DNA of 64,000 bases from Micrasema longulum (lineage: Eukaryota > Arthropoda > Insecta > Trichoptera > Brachycentridae), in contig JAGVSM010002796.1 in NCBI GenBank assembly GCA_022494885.1, positions 103,765 to 167,764 of the forward strand, written 5' to 3'. Positions 52,001 to 64,000 of this stretch are shown piece by piece. Positions within the stretch are counted from its first letter, which is position 1; the number at the start of each line of letters is the position of its first letter. Below the pieces are notes generated by a model. It was not told where the DNA came from. It did not search any database and saw only the letters and a list, made by a program, of their open reading frames with translations. The translations under genes and the position numbers were made by a program.

Positions 52001-54817
52001 TTTAATATGTATAATAAAATGTACTTTAAAAAAATATATATCAATGTTAATATGTGCATACCTTATCACCCTATTAGGAAACAGTGGCTATTTTTAATTT
52101 TAAAAAAAATGAAATACTTTATTTTAACGTATTTTGTATGTATTTTTTAATATATATTTAGGGTTTTAAAGTACAAAATTTTAATTAATCTCTTTTTTTG
52201 ACAAGTCTTTTTTTTGGTTGGCTGGAAAATATTGCTTTTACCAAAATTTGCCAATATTTTTTAACTCAAACTCTAGAGATAATAGTGGCACAATGAACAG
52301 TATGCCATAAACATTGAATTTACCAATAGCGCGAGTGGGTATGTTCCGTCCTCTAGTACAAAATAGCTTTTTTTAGTTGTGCCACTATTATTCCCGGTGT
52401 GCGCTATATGTGAACAAACATATTTCTTCTTTGTGTCAACTTTTAAGAAGTGCTCGTTCACTTTTCGTACAGTACTTAGCGCGTTTCCATACCATGTCCC
52501 AGGATTCGAGTTCGATTCCCAACTGGATCGATGTGAAATATTTATACGTTGTTTTAAACAAAATAACGTAATACTTGCTCTTGAATTCACTAACTTGTCT
52601 TAGAAAAATACTTGAAGACGAAAATATTTTTTAGAAATCAGTAAAAGGTATTAAAACGACATCTGTTTATATTTTTATGAAATTATTGTTGTTCATTAAA
52701 TGGAAGCGATTTTATTTTTCTGAATTATATTTCCTATCAAATGGATACGCCTGAAACATTTTATATATATTTTTTGTTAATCTTCTGTTTCAAAACCCAT
52801 AAATGTCCATATTACAATTACCCACAATCCTGTGTTGTTATTCCTTCATCGCTGTGTAGATATTATGATAATATATTATATTCTTCGAGTAATAACCTTA
52901 TAGAGTCCCCCATACGTAGAAAGCCCATTCTAAGATTATTGCCCCCGATGAAGGTTGTTACACATTACAGCAATAAAACGTACCGTAGGTACTTGGATTG
53001 AGAATTGCAAAAAAACCGCCCTTTACAAGTTTGTTGTTAAACGAAAAACCAAGCCAAAAATTTGGAACGCTTTTGCTTTATGCAGGGTTTCTCTGTAGAA
53101 TTATTACTCTGAGATTATATTATAATCATGTTAATCCTTCTACATTTATTTCTGCGCATTTTCTTACAACGCCGACGCCGTTAGCATGTATAAATCAATA
53201 GAATTACACGGACCTAGCTCTCTTGATCGAACTCGATACATAATTGCTATTTCTACAAGGCATCCGGGAGTTGCTAATAAATTACTCCATCTATACGTAT
53301 GACCTACTATTTTGAAACCGATTTGGTCCATACAAATAACGAACAAACAATAAATTCAAATCTTGGTGGAAAAAATAATAAAAAATACAGTATTTTGTAT
53401 GTGAAATAGAACCCGAAGCTGTGTTTTCCAATCGCTGTAACTTGTTCAGATAGTAGTCTTATAAAATTTAGCGATTGGAAATTAGTTGACTAATACGATA
53501 TATTTTATACATTTTTTTGTTCAGCTCATTAGCTTTCAGAATTTGTTTATTGATAACAGAAGGAATATTGTGAAGTGTATAGAAATCGTACTCACTTTTT
53601 AATTATTTCGTTTGTTTCTTTTATGAAGCACTTCACTTTTATTATTGCACAGATAATGGTATCGCGTAGATGTTGATGAGATGTATCTTATTATGTTTAT
53701 GGAACACGTTCCACTTTGTCATAAGTATGCAGATGGGGGTATACGATAAAAACTGATCAGCGTAACGCTTGACACAATGTGACTTGCTCACAGGACGGTA
53801 GGACAACAACAATTTGAATTAGGAAAGATGTAGGTAGGATCGGAATGTTTACAGCCTTACATGTGTTGCAAGTATAAAAACATATTTTTTTAGTACTTTA
53901 TAATTCAGATTGGACTTTTGAAAAATTAATTCGGCCTCTGTCTGACAACACTCTTGCCACATCGAAGTTTTTATAAATGAAATCGATCGCCATCCCACAA
54001 AACGATGCAATAATCCCATCATATTTAATCTCCTTTGACAACTTATTAAACAACTTAAGTAATTTATTGTACGGCGGCTATTGTATGCGAGTACATAAGT
54101 GTCTAAAAGTTGGCACGTTTGCTTGCCATGCCTAGTTTTGATTCCCAGCAAATAAGAATCATCGTCGTATTTTTAATTTAATACGAGGTTTTTTACTGCA
54201 ATATTTAATACCGTTCGCTTTTATATATGTAATCGCAATATGCTCGTTAGAAAGAATGATAATATCCAACATAAGCACTAATATAAATTGTCAAACTAAC
54301 AGTTAAAATGGAAATATAAGTAGTGAAATGAAATGAAATTCAAATTATGGCTTAAAACATTTTTATTTAAATAAGCAATTTTTGAGAGTAAAACTATTTT
54401 AAATATGAGCGAAATCGATCAGAAGACCCTTGGTATTAACGGATTTTTGGGCATGTGGGGGGAGTTCTTCCCATATAATTTGCCCAAACTCACAGTGATA
54501 AGGACAATAAAAGTAGCAGTGTTTAATTTATTTAGGTTCGTGGTTTATTAAATTGAAATTCGTAAATGAAACTAGTTTTTTCGGCCAAATAAAATTGGAT
54601 TTAGTATGAACAAAACTGATTAGAAGATTTAGTCTGTAAAACAGTTTTCGGGTTTGCGGAGAAGTGCTTTCGTTGAAGTTATTTATCCAGTAAATAAATA
54701 GTTCTTACATATAAAAAACGAAAAAGAAAACATTCTATAAATGCAAACTTACTGTACAGTTAATTTATGTTTATATTTTTTATTATTAATTTTTTAAAGA
54801 AATATTTGCGTTCTTAT
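52001..54817. other. Intron 3 stretch with small repeat remnants
   Basis: 52205-52255 (ggttggctggaaaatattgc) is a LINE-end-like motif. 52485-52535 (catgtcccaggattcgagttcgattcccaac) and 54095-54150 look like decayed tRNA-like SINE heads. 53100-53120 contains attattactctgag, a lone copy of the THAP element's terminal repeat. No exon recognised; open frames here are short and without motifs. Confidence 0.4.
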
Positions 54818-54975
54818 GATTTACCCAAATATTTCATTTCGAGAGCCATTTTCAACGAGTTGTAAATAGCACACTATTCGAAAATGGGATCAAGTTGCGG
54901 TAGAGTGGGATTTGAACCACGGACCTTTGATCTGTGAAACCAAGACAGTAGCCACAGGACCACAACCCGATTTAA
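54818..54975 (-). repeat. SINE-B copy
   Basis: Minus-strand head 'gtggtcctgtggctactgtc' with box B 'tggttcaaatccc' and body 'aacgagttgtaaatagc' on the plus strand, matching 13376 and 39767. Confidence 0.8.
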
Positions 54976-57900
54976 TTTTTATATACAAAACAATGTTTTT
55001 TTTATGCTGAGATAAGAAATGCATAAGTTATGAGATGAGGTGGGGAAGTTAAAAAGAGGAGAGGAATCTTTCTTTTAAACTTATATTCATGTTGAAAATT
55101 ATAAAAAATGTTTTCTAAACTAAAAAAGCAGGCGCAGATTGTCAAATGCCAATCGTGAAACTCTGGCGTCGCTGGTACGTTTTCCGCCAGTTGCAAGAAA
55201 AAACAATATTTTAACAAAGTATTTCTTATTTAGTGATAATATTTTCAAAAATATTTTCTCTTAACTATCTATTTTATGCAATGCATACCCCGCTATAGAA
55301 AATAACGCTTCTTGGAATTCCGGTCCATATGTGTAAATGAAACATAACTTTCAATGGTGTCCATCCCCTGTGAAGCGAGTTGAATATTTAAGATGACTAA
55401 ACTCCACTCAGTCGCAATGGCGTCCATCGAAGCGGAAAATACTGGATAGTTTTTCGATATCATCATTTTTATTTCGTGAACATAAAAACTGAGGACTCAA
55501 TTTAAAGTTGACGGTGTAGAAAATATATTATATTTTATTGTTTTTATAGTACCTCGCAGTATAGCATATCAACACGTCGACGTCGTGAAATAATACAATA
55601 ATAATTTAAAGACTTGACTAAAGGATTAGTTCTTCTTTTTCTTATAACTCCAGTTTGCAGAGGGGGTCAGCTACCATGGTTAGTTGGTACAATTAACACA
55701 AACATATTTCCTGGGCATACAATGAAAACAGAGCAGATCTGTTTTTTTTTGTTGGCAAATCAAGATTGAAGTTTTTAAATAGACACCAACTCATAGTTTT
55801 ATAATTTAGTACAATTAGCAATATATTTGTGTCATTATAGAAGTGTTTTGATTTTGTCAATATTTCCTGTACAGCATCTGTATGTTCATAAACTTGATTA
55901 ATATACAATTAATAGTTTTGTGAAAAACTTTATGATGTAAGTCCATTTTGTTTTCAGTAGAAGATACTATCCATCACTAATATTGAGTAAAAAAGCTCAA
56001 AATCGCCAAATTTGGTTTGAAAACTTTTTGTTAAATGTTCACAATATTTTTTATGGATATAACCAGTTCAGTTAAGGTTTGTTGGAACGTTTCTGAGTGC
56101 TTATAAATATTTATTTAAATAAAGCATAAATTTAAATGTAATGCTTTAAATTTATTGGTTTTAATAATAACATTAAAAAAATAAGAAAAATGAAATAAAA
56201 GAAAAAAGAAAATAATATATATTATTATATTTTCACGCATGGTACATCTTCCTCAGATTCCCTTCTTCTAGCAGTTCTCATAACAATGCATTATTTATGG
56301 ACTAGACTTTTATAGTATTGGTATTTATTGTACAAGCTTATGTCTAAATACTTACTTAATCGATTTTAAAGCGTAGGTGCTAGAGAATTATACTGTCTCT
56401 GGCCGTAATTTGTTTTTGCCTTGGTAGTACACTTTAGGATCAAAGGAATTAATTTCAGTCTGAAAGGGTTAAAGTGTCTACGATTGTATTACAAAATCCT
56501 TTAGTTGTGGATATTCAGACAAATAAGGGTAATAATAAAAAACAAATAGTCTTGAATAAGTGTTCGATTAAAAAAACTATCAGCTAACGGGCACTGGCAA
56601 CACCAAGTATCAGACCTACCAACAAACTAAACTTAAATGTCACCAACTGCCGCGAAATAGAAACGTCAATCAAATTCTTTCCGTTCAGCGCTGGTACCGG
56701 TTGACTGACCCGACATTGAACGCAAACGTAAATTCAATTTGAAAACACTAATACGACTAAATTTAATCAGTTACTAGATTAATAATGAACTCCACATAAT
56801 ACGTAGGTGAATTTTTTATTTTAATACACCCCAGAAATGTAAAAAAATATCTAGTAAACCAACATTGATCTAGATCTCTTAGCGACTAAACAGTATGGAA
56901 TGAAGTTGGATTGGCATGGTTTAGCTCGAAGTCTTGGGTCTTTCGTTTTTATGAATATATTGAATACAATTATTGTTTTACCCTTGTTTGTCTTTGCTAA
57001 ATAGTTTTATGTTCTTTTCGTTCAGTTTCTTGCATTTATGTTTCTTTATGTAACTGTTGTAATTAGCTTAGGCCGTATATATAATAAAAAAATTAATTAA
57101 ATATAATCATTCAAAGATGAAAATAGTTCACTACAAGCTCAAACAAAACAAACTGATCAGAGAACCTTTAAACATACGAAACATATTTTTTTTTGTGGAA
57201 TATGCGTAAACTACTAACAAATAATTACGTATAAAATCTAACAAATAAAGATTGTAAATGTACAAATAAAAATATACTGTTTTTTTCATATTTTAAAGTA
57301 AAAATAGGGTTGAAAAGCAAAGTTTTAACTTTGGGAATACACTATAAAACAATTTAATTAAAATTCTAGATGATTTAATTTTAGAGTAAGCTGGAGGCAG
57401 CCCTTTATTAATCTAAATTGTAATTATTTCTTAATTACATTTGTATTCGATGTTGTTACCGAAAACCTTCCGAAAGCTTTTGATAAAAAATAAAGTAAGT
57501 ACCTTCTGTTTTTATATAACGAAATTTCCATTATAGTTTAAAGGCTCCTCCACTAAGTTGTATTTATTCACTAGAGACCGTCCTTACTAACAAAAACCTT
57601 TATGTTCGTCGTTCAGAGGAAGCAAACAACGGTATAATAGACGCTTAAATTCCATCAACGGAAGCTTATGAAAGGTGTGTGGGAAAAGTCGCGGCGTCAT
57701 TTCAGGATATCTCTTTTCCGTTGGTGCCACTGTTCATTTCAAGGACTCTCTGTAAGGTGCAAAAAAGGATTAGAATATGGCGATGTGGTTAACATTACTT
57801 TACTTTCTAATGTGAAAAGTAAATATGGCGTAACGATCACCGCGGGAAGATCCTATAACAATAGATTTAAAAGGGTTCTTTTTAATACGTTGTCGTTTTT

Positions 57901-58177
57901 ATAACCACTTGACTAACACGGGTAGTGAGGAAGGGACGGAAAAAATATCAATTTTATACCAAAAAAATACTTTTTTGATATTCTTAGGATGATATTTTTT
58001 CAAATGAAAAAAACGTTAGTATAGACTATAGAATTTAAAACCTTAATATACTCTAATCTCGATTACTACTAATGGTTTAGTGGGCAAGCCTCAATAGTGA
58101 AGTCTGAGGGTACTGTCCGGAGAGCGAATTACCAAACTGTGTTCTAACATACAGCCCCAGTCTACGCAGGATCGCTT
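54976..58177. other. Intron 3 stretch, no feature supported
   Basis: AT-rich. GC-balanced patches at 55320-55440 and 56580-56720 are not recognised. The open stretch at 57668-57904 starts at ATG but has no family match, signal peptide or splice sites I can support. No gene called. Confidence 0.3.
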
Positions 58178-58640
58178 TATTTATTTATTTATTTATACAT
58201 CAACGGTTCAAAAAAAAAATAATTTACAGAAATAATCACAGCAGTGCACAATAATCATGTAGTACAAAGTATGAAATAAAAGAATAATTAAAACTAAACA
58301 ATTTAGCAAACATATAATACAAAAAGTTAAAAAGAAACATAACATTTCTTAATAAAAGAAAGCAATGACTATGAGAAAATCTTATGTACTAAATATAAAT
58401 ATAACACGGTAAAGTTGAGAATAACTAGATAATTGTAATAAAAAAATTAATACAACATAAGTACTTAAAAAAATAAAAGTTTTTTCAGCAATAAAACAAA
58501 AAGAAAAAAGAAAAATAGTAAAATTACTAAATAATAATACCTATATTTAGTGAAATCATCATCATTAGTTGGTTGGAAAAAGTTGCCATTTGGCAATAAA
58601 TCCACCAATATACAATTTGAAATTATGTCTAACATGTTAA
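58178..58640 (-). repeat. LINE 3' UTR
   Basis: It begins at the plus strand with tttatttatttatttattta (58176-58196), the reverse of a taaa-type tail. It contains 'ttggttggaaaaagttgcca' and 'ggcaataaatccaccaatat' at 58568-58615, motifs shared with 45237 and 52210. No coding part kept. Confidence 0.5.
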
Positions 58641-59360
58641 ATAAAGAAATAAAAATCACGTATTCCAGGAAACAAAATAAAATTTGATAATTTACTTAAA
58701 AATAAATCCATTATTGTTCTAAAAAATAACGAGTGAGAATTCGTTTTAATTCATAAACAGAATTTGTATTGAAGATATCGAATATTTATTCTAATTCATT
58801 TAATTTATGCTCTTTAAAATGCATTGGTCGCTGAAGCAACACAGGTACAATTGCAGAAAATCTGTATTAGTATATAATTTGTACACATGCATAAAGCAAA
58901 TCATATGTTTTTCGGTTAAAAACTAAAGAAAATAAAAATTAAAGAAGGTAAACATGAAAAACAATATAAAAGGAAAAATAATGAAACCCACTAAATTGCA
59001 AAACCGCTTTGTCAGCAGGTTTTTTATTTTTCCTTTAGAAAGAAAAAAATTATGTAAATTTAAAAAGTAATGCAAACATTATTAAAAACTATAAGAATAC
59101 GTACTTTTCACATAAAACAAATTTCTAAAATTTAAATGGTTAGCATCAAATAATAATCGATATCGCGCCTCGTTACATATTTGCCATTGAATTATATTTT
59201 TCTTAAAAGTTTGTCAACATTTTCTTTTAAGATCTGCTTAGGAATCTCTGAAAATTCAAGGAATTGTATAACGAAGTGTTCTTTGGCCATTTTTGTTTAA
59301 AAACCTCGGTACTGACAAGCCTTCACGTTGTGCTAGTCTTGTATTATGTATATTTTATAA
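58641..59360. other. Intron 3, AT-rich, no feature seen
   Basis: Nothing recognised. Confidence 0.3.
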
Positions 59361-59440
59361 GTGATAAAATTATTTATTTATTTTTTTATTTATTTAATTT
59401 TACAATACGCCCAAGGGGCATATACAAAAAATATACAGGT
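59361..59440 (-). repeat. LINE 3' end fragment
   Basis: tttatttatttttttattta followed by 'aatacgcccaaggggcatat' and 'acaaaaaatatac' is shared with 63926-63990 ('taacgcccaaaaggcatttac'), indicating a common 3' terminus in minus orientation. Confidence 0.5.
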
Positions 59441-60179
59441 AAGTACAAACATAGTGAGTAAAAATTTAAAAGATAAACAACGCTTTTTTGTATACATGTA
59501 GAAACAATAAAAAGCATACTGCCATGCAAAATAGAAAGTGAAATGTTAAGAAAAATAAATAGTATTTTAGATATTTAAATTATTATTCGTTTAATGTATG
59601 TAAAGCATATCATGGCATTGCCTGTAAAAATATTTTGTAAATAATAATTAATTCCAAACATCCAATTAAAACTTTCCTGTAAAATACTTGACTGAAGCTG
59701 ATCTTATTGAATGCTCAGTGACAATAATAAAAAGGTAATCAATTGTTACACGGACAAGGACCCTTAATTCTCCGGGGGATGAGTTGCCCCCCGGCAGTGG
59801 CTGTTTTTAGAGCCCTGAAATCTTTCAGGTGCGGTAACTTCCATGCTGTAAGAGGTATCGTCCTGCAATTTGCACCACGCGATTAGGCCAAGTAAACTTT
59901 ATTTAAAAAAATTATGAAACCTTATAATAATCGATGTATTTTAAATTTTGTATTTTTTGAAATTTTTATTCCGTGAAAATGAAATGTAAACCAGTGCCGA
60001 AGGTTTTTCTTGCTTACGGACAACTGCGTTAGTCAGGTTTTAGACAATAAACAATACACACTTTTGGTTAGCTGAGAAATTGGCAGCTTAATTGAATTTA
60101 ATGATTGTTATGAAAGTTATTACGCAGTGTTAGGAAAATGCATAGTGTGATATTATGGTGTTGAGAAAAGGATACGGGG
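59441..60179. other. Intron 3 with short GC-rich inverted repeat
   Basis: 59770-59800 contains ccgggggatgagttgccccc followed by cgg, a potential hairpin with a 7-8 bp stem. 59770-59890 is GC-balanced and unrecognised. Confidence 0.35.
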
Positions 60180-60480
60180 TGATAAACCTTCAAAGGAGTT
60201 GGCAGTGTAAGCGCGGCAGCACCAAACCGGGGCACACAACACGAGAGTCCCCTCTTGCAAGGCTAAAAAAGCGAAAAGAATAGTCAAAACCAGGCGTACG
60301 ATCCCTATATTCATATATCTATGGATCACAGGGCCCCGCTGTTGCTAGCTACGTGCGGCACGGTCGCGGATTTACAGCTTGAGGCCAAGAAGTGGAGCCG
60401 TAGTCGGCCATTTTTTCGCCAAGTGACTGCCTGACACCCTTCCGGTCCAGGCGCGCACACGTGTCAGCAGCACAACTGAT
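60180..60480. other. GC-rich island, unidentified
   Basis: About 300 bp clearly richer in G and C than its surroundings, with several CG dinucleotides (gcgcggcagc, gtgcggcacggtcgcgg, caggcgcgcacacg). No open frame with a recognised domain. It could be a transposon 5' UTR fragment, an unrelated promoter, or an exon I cannot identify. Confidence 0.4.
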
Positions 60481-60566
60481 TTCAAAGAATACTAAAATTT
60501 GACGAATATTTCGCTAGAAAAAAAGCGTAGAGATACGTGAGAGTTCTGAAAATGCGGTTATTATTA

Positions 60567-61080
60567 ATTTTCAATTTCAATTTTGTTTATTCATATATAT
60601 TTACATTACAAAATGGAATATCTTTATTCATAAATATAGAAATAATTAAAATAATAAGGTAAAATTAGGTATATTTAAAAATAAAACAAAAGGATACATA
60701 ATATCCAGAGAATAATATGTTAAAAAAGTACGAAAATCTTAAAACGAAATACTCCCTCAGAGACGTGAAAACTGTCAATGTCCAAAGTAATATTGTTCAA
60801 CATAGAGATAGTTCTTCTTAGAGGCATAACCATTGGCAGGTTGGTCCTGTATATTGGAATGTAAAACAGTCTATGCTGACGCTGTCTAAGGTAATTATCC
60901 GGAACATAAAAGTTAATGCTCCGCATAATTTCAGGGTTGTCAATAAAACAGCGCAGCAATCGAAAGAAGTGCGTAGTTAAATACACATTTCTTCTGGTCT
61001 TCAAACTGCTGTAACCGAGCATACCCTGGAAGAACTCAGTGGAATAAATGAAATAGTATTCATAACACAGAACCGCAAAA
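60567..61080 (-). pseudogene. LINE ORF2 C-terminus and 3' end
   Basis: The minus-strand frame 61022-60720 reads 'RRNVYLTTHFFRLLRCFIDNP', 'INFYVPDNYLRQRQHRLFY', 'RTNLPMVMPLRRTISMLNN' and 'FRFKIFVLF'. This has the shape of a LINE ORF2 tail (RR...LL...IDxPE...I.F.VP......LFY.P..RTN......R....N). The 3' UTR runs to about 60567. It is 5'-truncated and unlike family J in detail, so probably a second Jockey-type lineage. Confidence 0.7.
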
Positions 61081-61824
61081 TTTAGATTTACGACAGAGTA
61101 CTTCTGGGGTTCCGTTATTTGTGCGTATATTCATTTCAAAAATAAATTTATGCGTAAGATAATGGATTTTCCCTGTATTGTCAGGATTTATAATGTATGT
61201 AGTTTAATACATATAAAATATTTTTATTTAGAGATATAAATTCACATTCCACAAAAGTGAGTATATTGTATTCACGTCTCAAATTTTAACGAAAACTTAA
61301 TATTTTCCGTACATTTTTTTTTATAACTCATACAGGCCTGAAAAAAATAATATATTTTTTCACAATACAAAGCAAGAAATGTCAACTTTAAGTCATCTTT
61401 TTCAAACCATTGACATTGAACGAAATATGTCATTTGTACTTGACAGATTTGATCCTAAATAAAAGCAATATGAATCGCACATCGGAAAATGTCATAACTC
61501 TAAAAAGTAGAGTTTCTAGGAGAGACTAAAAACATAAATAACATTTTATCTTAACTCCAGCCCAAATTAATTCCTTCAAATATAAACCACCATTTTATCA
61601 CAATTTGAAAGTTTTTGGTATTTTGATTATTGAAAAAACAAATTATTTTTTTTTATTAATATTTTCTTTTTATCCCTTAAAGCAATGACGACGTATCAAA
61701 TTCATTTAGGTTTGTCTTAAAAATGCTATTTCGTTAGGAAAAAGTTTAAATATGACACTGTATGAGAATGGCCGCGTTCAAATAAGTGTTAGTGTAAGTG
61801 TCTCATGAAACCATTTATAGTTAT
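61081..61824. other. Intron 3, AT-rich, no feature seen
   Basis: Nothing recognised. Confidence 0.3.
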
Positions 61825-62200
61825 TTATTTATTTTATTTATTTGTTTACTTATGAATAGTTTATTACCCATTTTTTCAGACATTAGTCGCAACTCCATGG
61901 GACTAAAAGTTCAGTGTTGTGTTGGAACGAAGAATTAGTTAACACAGACATACAAGTATAATATAAAGTCAGAAACATAATAATAATTTTAAAAAATAAA
62001 TGTATGGTGCATTAATATGGTAAAAAAATAACTTAAGCATTTAGTTTACATTTAATAAAAAAAGAGAGAGAATTTTAAGTCCTTGAGAGCTTAATACGCT
62101 CTATCAAAATATTGAATACTCTCGGTGCGATAAAGGAGAGATGTCTTTGAGCAACAGTCGTACGTGATTTGGGTATGACATAATCGCTAAGCTAAAATAT
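61825..62200 (-). pseudogene. LINE 3' end with short ORF2 tail
   Basis: The minus strand from about 62165 reads Q-R-H-L-S-F-I-A-P-R-V-F-N-I-L-I-E-R-I-K-L-S, the terminal residues of a LINE ORF2. An AT-rich UTR follows to atttatttattttatttatt at about 61822-61842. Confidence 0.6.
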
Positions 62201-62249
62201 TATAGAAATGTTTTGAGTGTATCCAAATGTTTGGATTGACAGGATTTCC

Positions 62250-62600
62250 AGCATGTCTTCAAACATTTGGCCAGTCTCAAAACGTTGTTAATTTAACTAA
62301 CTGATATAAGAAGTATAAAAATTGAAAAATTGTTTTCAGGCGTTGCCTAGTAGGCGAATTGGTTCAGCCGTATGAATCTCAGCCACATAATAAAGGTATC
62401 AGCTTATTTACTTAACAAACGTCAACCGATGGAAGAGTTGAGAAAATGCGGATGTTAACTCATAGGCAGAATAGTAAATGTTACAGTGTGTCAAGTGACC
62501 ACTTAAACTAGCCAATTACAGGTCATAAACCCTGTAAATGTCTCATATTCCCTTCTGAAAAATGTTTTTAATCTCTGCTGCAACAAATTTAGATGAAATT
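62250..62600 (-). repeat. Repeat family C, minus-strand copy
   Basis: In reverse orientation it contains 'agacatttacagggtttatg', 'acctgtaattggctagttta' and 'tcttccatcggttgacgttt'. Its edge at 62255-62290 matches the outer segment seen at 22395-22410. It ends 180 bp before exon 4. Confidence 0.6.
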
Positions 62601-62780
62601 AATTATTGATATTGAATTCATATCAGATGACAGTTTATTTTATTATTTATTTTGTATACAAGTATTTAACTAATTTTTTTTTCAGTTATAACTATTTTAT
62701 TGGAGGTACAATAAGTTATTTTTTAATGCACATTCATTGGCTCAGAATCATTTACCTTAATTATTTTTTATTTATTTTAG

Positions 62781-62922
62781 AGTACCTGAATCACACTGAC
62801 TGCTTTGGAGGAGTAAGCAGAGACTGGGATAGGTGCAATGGATACTTTCAGGAAGCAGTTCAGGATGTCAATCAACAAGGACATAGGCTGTCTTACACGC
62901 AAAGGACAGTCGATATTTGCTG
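62781..62922 (+). CDS. Secreted cysteine-rich protein, exon 4
   Basis: Acceptor tttattttag|ag; two bases complete a Glu codon with exon 3. It encodes EYLNHTDCFGGVSRDWDRC, then an Asn/Gln-rich stretch (VQDVNQQGH), then RTVDIC. The donor is tg|gtacgg in phase 2; the split codon TG_ would give Cys or Trp, and a second Cys here fits the family. No further exon with a matching phase is apparent before 64000, so the C-terminus lies outside the window. Confidence 0.85.
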
Positions 62923-63925
62923 GTACGGATATAATTCCTTGTATTTCTCACTGTTTTATGACATAATCTTTAGTTTGTTTTTGGAACATAAGTGCTCTTA
63001 TGAATCTTCTCGCAGGGGTAGAAAAATAAAAGAAATAGGAGATTATTTTTTTTTGCCTCTAATTACACTTTGTTTCATATATGACAACACTGATAATTAA
63101 ACGTTAAATTAATGTCAAACTGTAAAATTTCAATTTTAAACCCGCTTTAAGGATGGAAACAAATTTAAATGGTTTGGTCAATTCAACTTAATGAAGTGTT
63201 TCAGGTAATGCTTAATTAAGGTCGCAATAATGTTCTTAAAGAAAATCATCACGTTTGCTTTGACGTTTAACCATCAGTGCGACCATACATGAAGCAAAAT
63301 GTTATTGCATGGGAAATATAAAAATCCCCAGATTGGTTTCCTGCGATAAGATTAATAATAGGAAATTATCACTTTTTTTTTACATTTTCAAAGTTATAAA
63401 GGTGGTGAAAAAACGGAGAAAAGCGAGAAATTGCGCAAAATAGTGAATTGTATTTTTAATTTAATACAATCCGTGAATATTATTTCCTCGATATGCGGTA
63501 TGCAGCGTCAATCGGTCACAACCCCTAATAATGAGATGGATTAGGAATAGATGCCACTAACCTCGTTTGTTCTTTATGGAATTGCGGTGGTCCAACTAGT
63601 CAATTACAAGCGGCACCAATACTAGGACAGGCCCTTTATCTGGAGCTGAATACTGGTGGTTGGTGGAAACAAAGTCTATGATGCGGCACACGTTCAACAA
63701 AATAAACACGCGATTCACTACCCGAAGTCTTAATGTGGCGGATGATCAAAGGATACAGATGGGAAAGTAAACAATTGTTATGGGTAAAAAGGATGTTAAA
63801 GTGTGACAATATTTTAACAATACATACTCACATAATTCGCAACGAAAAGGTCTATAAAATACTGTCCAGTAAAAAAAATTATTTAAGTTTAAAAATATTG
63901 AAATTTGCATGTTGGTGTAATTAGA
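62923..63925. other. Intron 4 (partial), no feature supported
   Basis: GC-balanced patch at 63480-63720 shows no phase-compatible exon that I can support. The open stretch at 63733-63924 has no motif. Confidence 0.35.
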
Positions 63926-64000
63926 TATAGATATTTATTTTTTTATTTTGTTCATTAACGCCCAAAAGGCATTTACAAAAAATAAAAATGAATTACATGT
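63926..64000 (-). repeat. LINE 3' end fragment at window edge
   Basis: Shares 'cgcccaaaaggcatttac' and acaaaaaataaa with 59395-59435 after a T-rich start. It continues past the window. Confidence 0.5.

Noticed and set aside
57668..57904. Possible 78-residue gene in intron 3
   Set aside because: No recognisable domain, no splice signals in phase and no signal peptide. It is likely a chance frame.

Overview
The window is AT-rich insect nuclear DNA, probably lepidopteran or a close relative. This placement rests on the repeat types and the arthropod gene family seen, not on any search. There are no operons, ribosome binding sites or prokaryotic genes. Most of the sequence is relics of transposable elements in AT-rich spacer. 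Only one host gene can be supported.

Region 1 (1-31.8 kb) is intergenic. It holds copies of two tRNA-derived SINE families (SINE-A and SINE-B here) and 3' fragments of several LINE families. One LINE family shows a recurring C-terminal block and ends in short tandem tails. The region also has two Helitron-like elements, several foldback or MITE-like repeats, and a 1.7 kb element with 16 bp identical terminal inverted repeats around a THAP zinc-finger exon (P-element-like). LINEs are nested at 17.9-19.1 kb.

Region 2 (31,842-39,534) is a nearly intact BEL/Pao LTR retrotransposon. It is far more GC-rich than its surroundings. Its 717 bp LTRs look identical, the target duplication GATAC is perfect, the primer-binding site fits tRNA-Tyr, and the element has a polypurine tract. 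Gag has three zinc knuckles and an array of 54- and 48-residue repeats. The polyprotein is broken once, by a frame change just after the reverse transcriptase YMDD motif. The element sits in the 3' end of an old SINE-A copy.

Region 3 (about 41.9 kb to the right edge) is a plus-strand host gene. It encodes a secreted cysteine-rich protein in at least four coding exons (42113-42140, 45920-46046, 51124-51266, 62781-62922). The splice phases agree at every junction, and the first intron splits the signal peptide. The gene runs past the window. Its introns (3.8, 5.1 and 11.5 kb) are loaded with SINEs, LINE 3' ends, an internally deleted mariner, a foldback MITE and an AT palindrome.

The strongest candidates for a second look are the BEL/Pao element with its repeat-bearing Gag, the THAP/TIR element, the two-headed SINE next to BEL, and the secreted-protein gene. 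I found no convincing wholly new multi-gene system.
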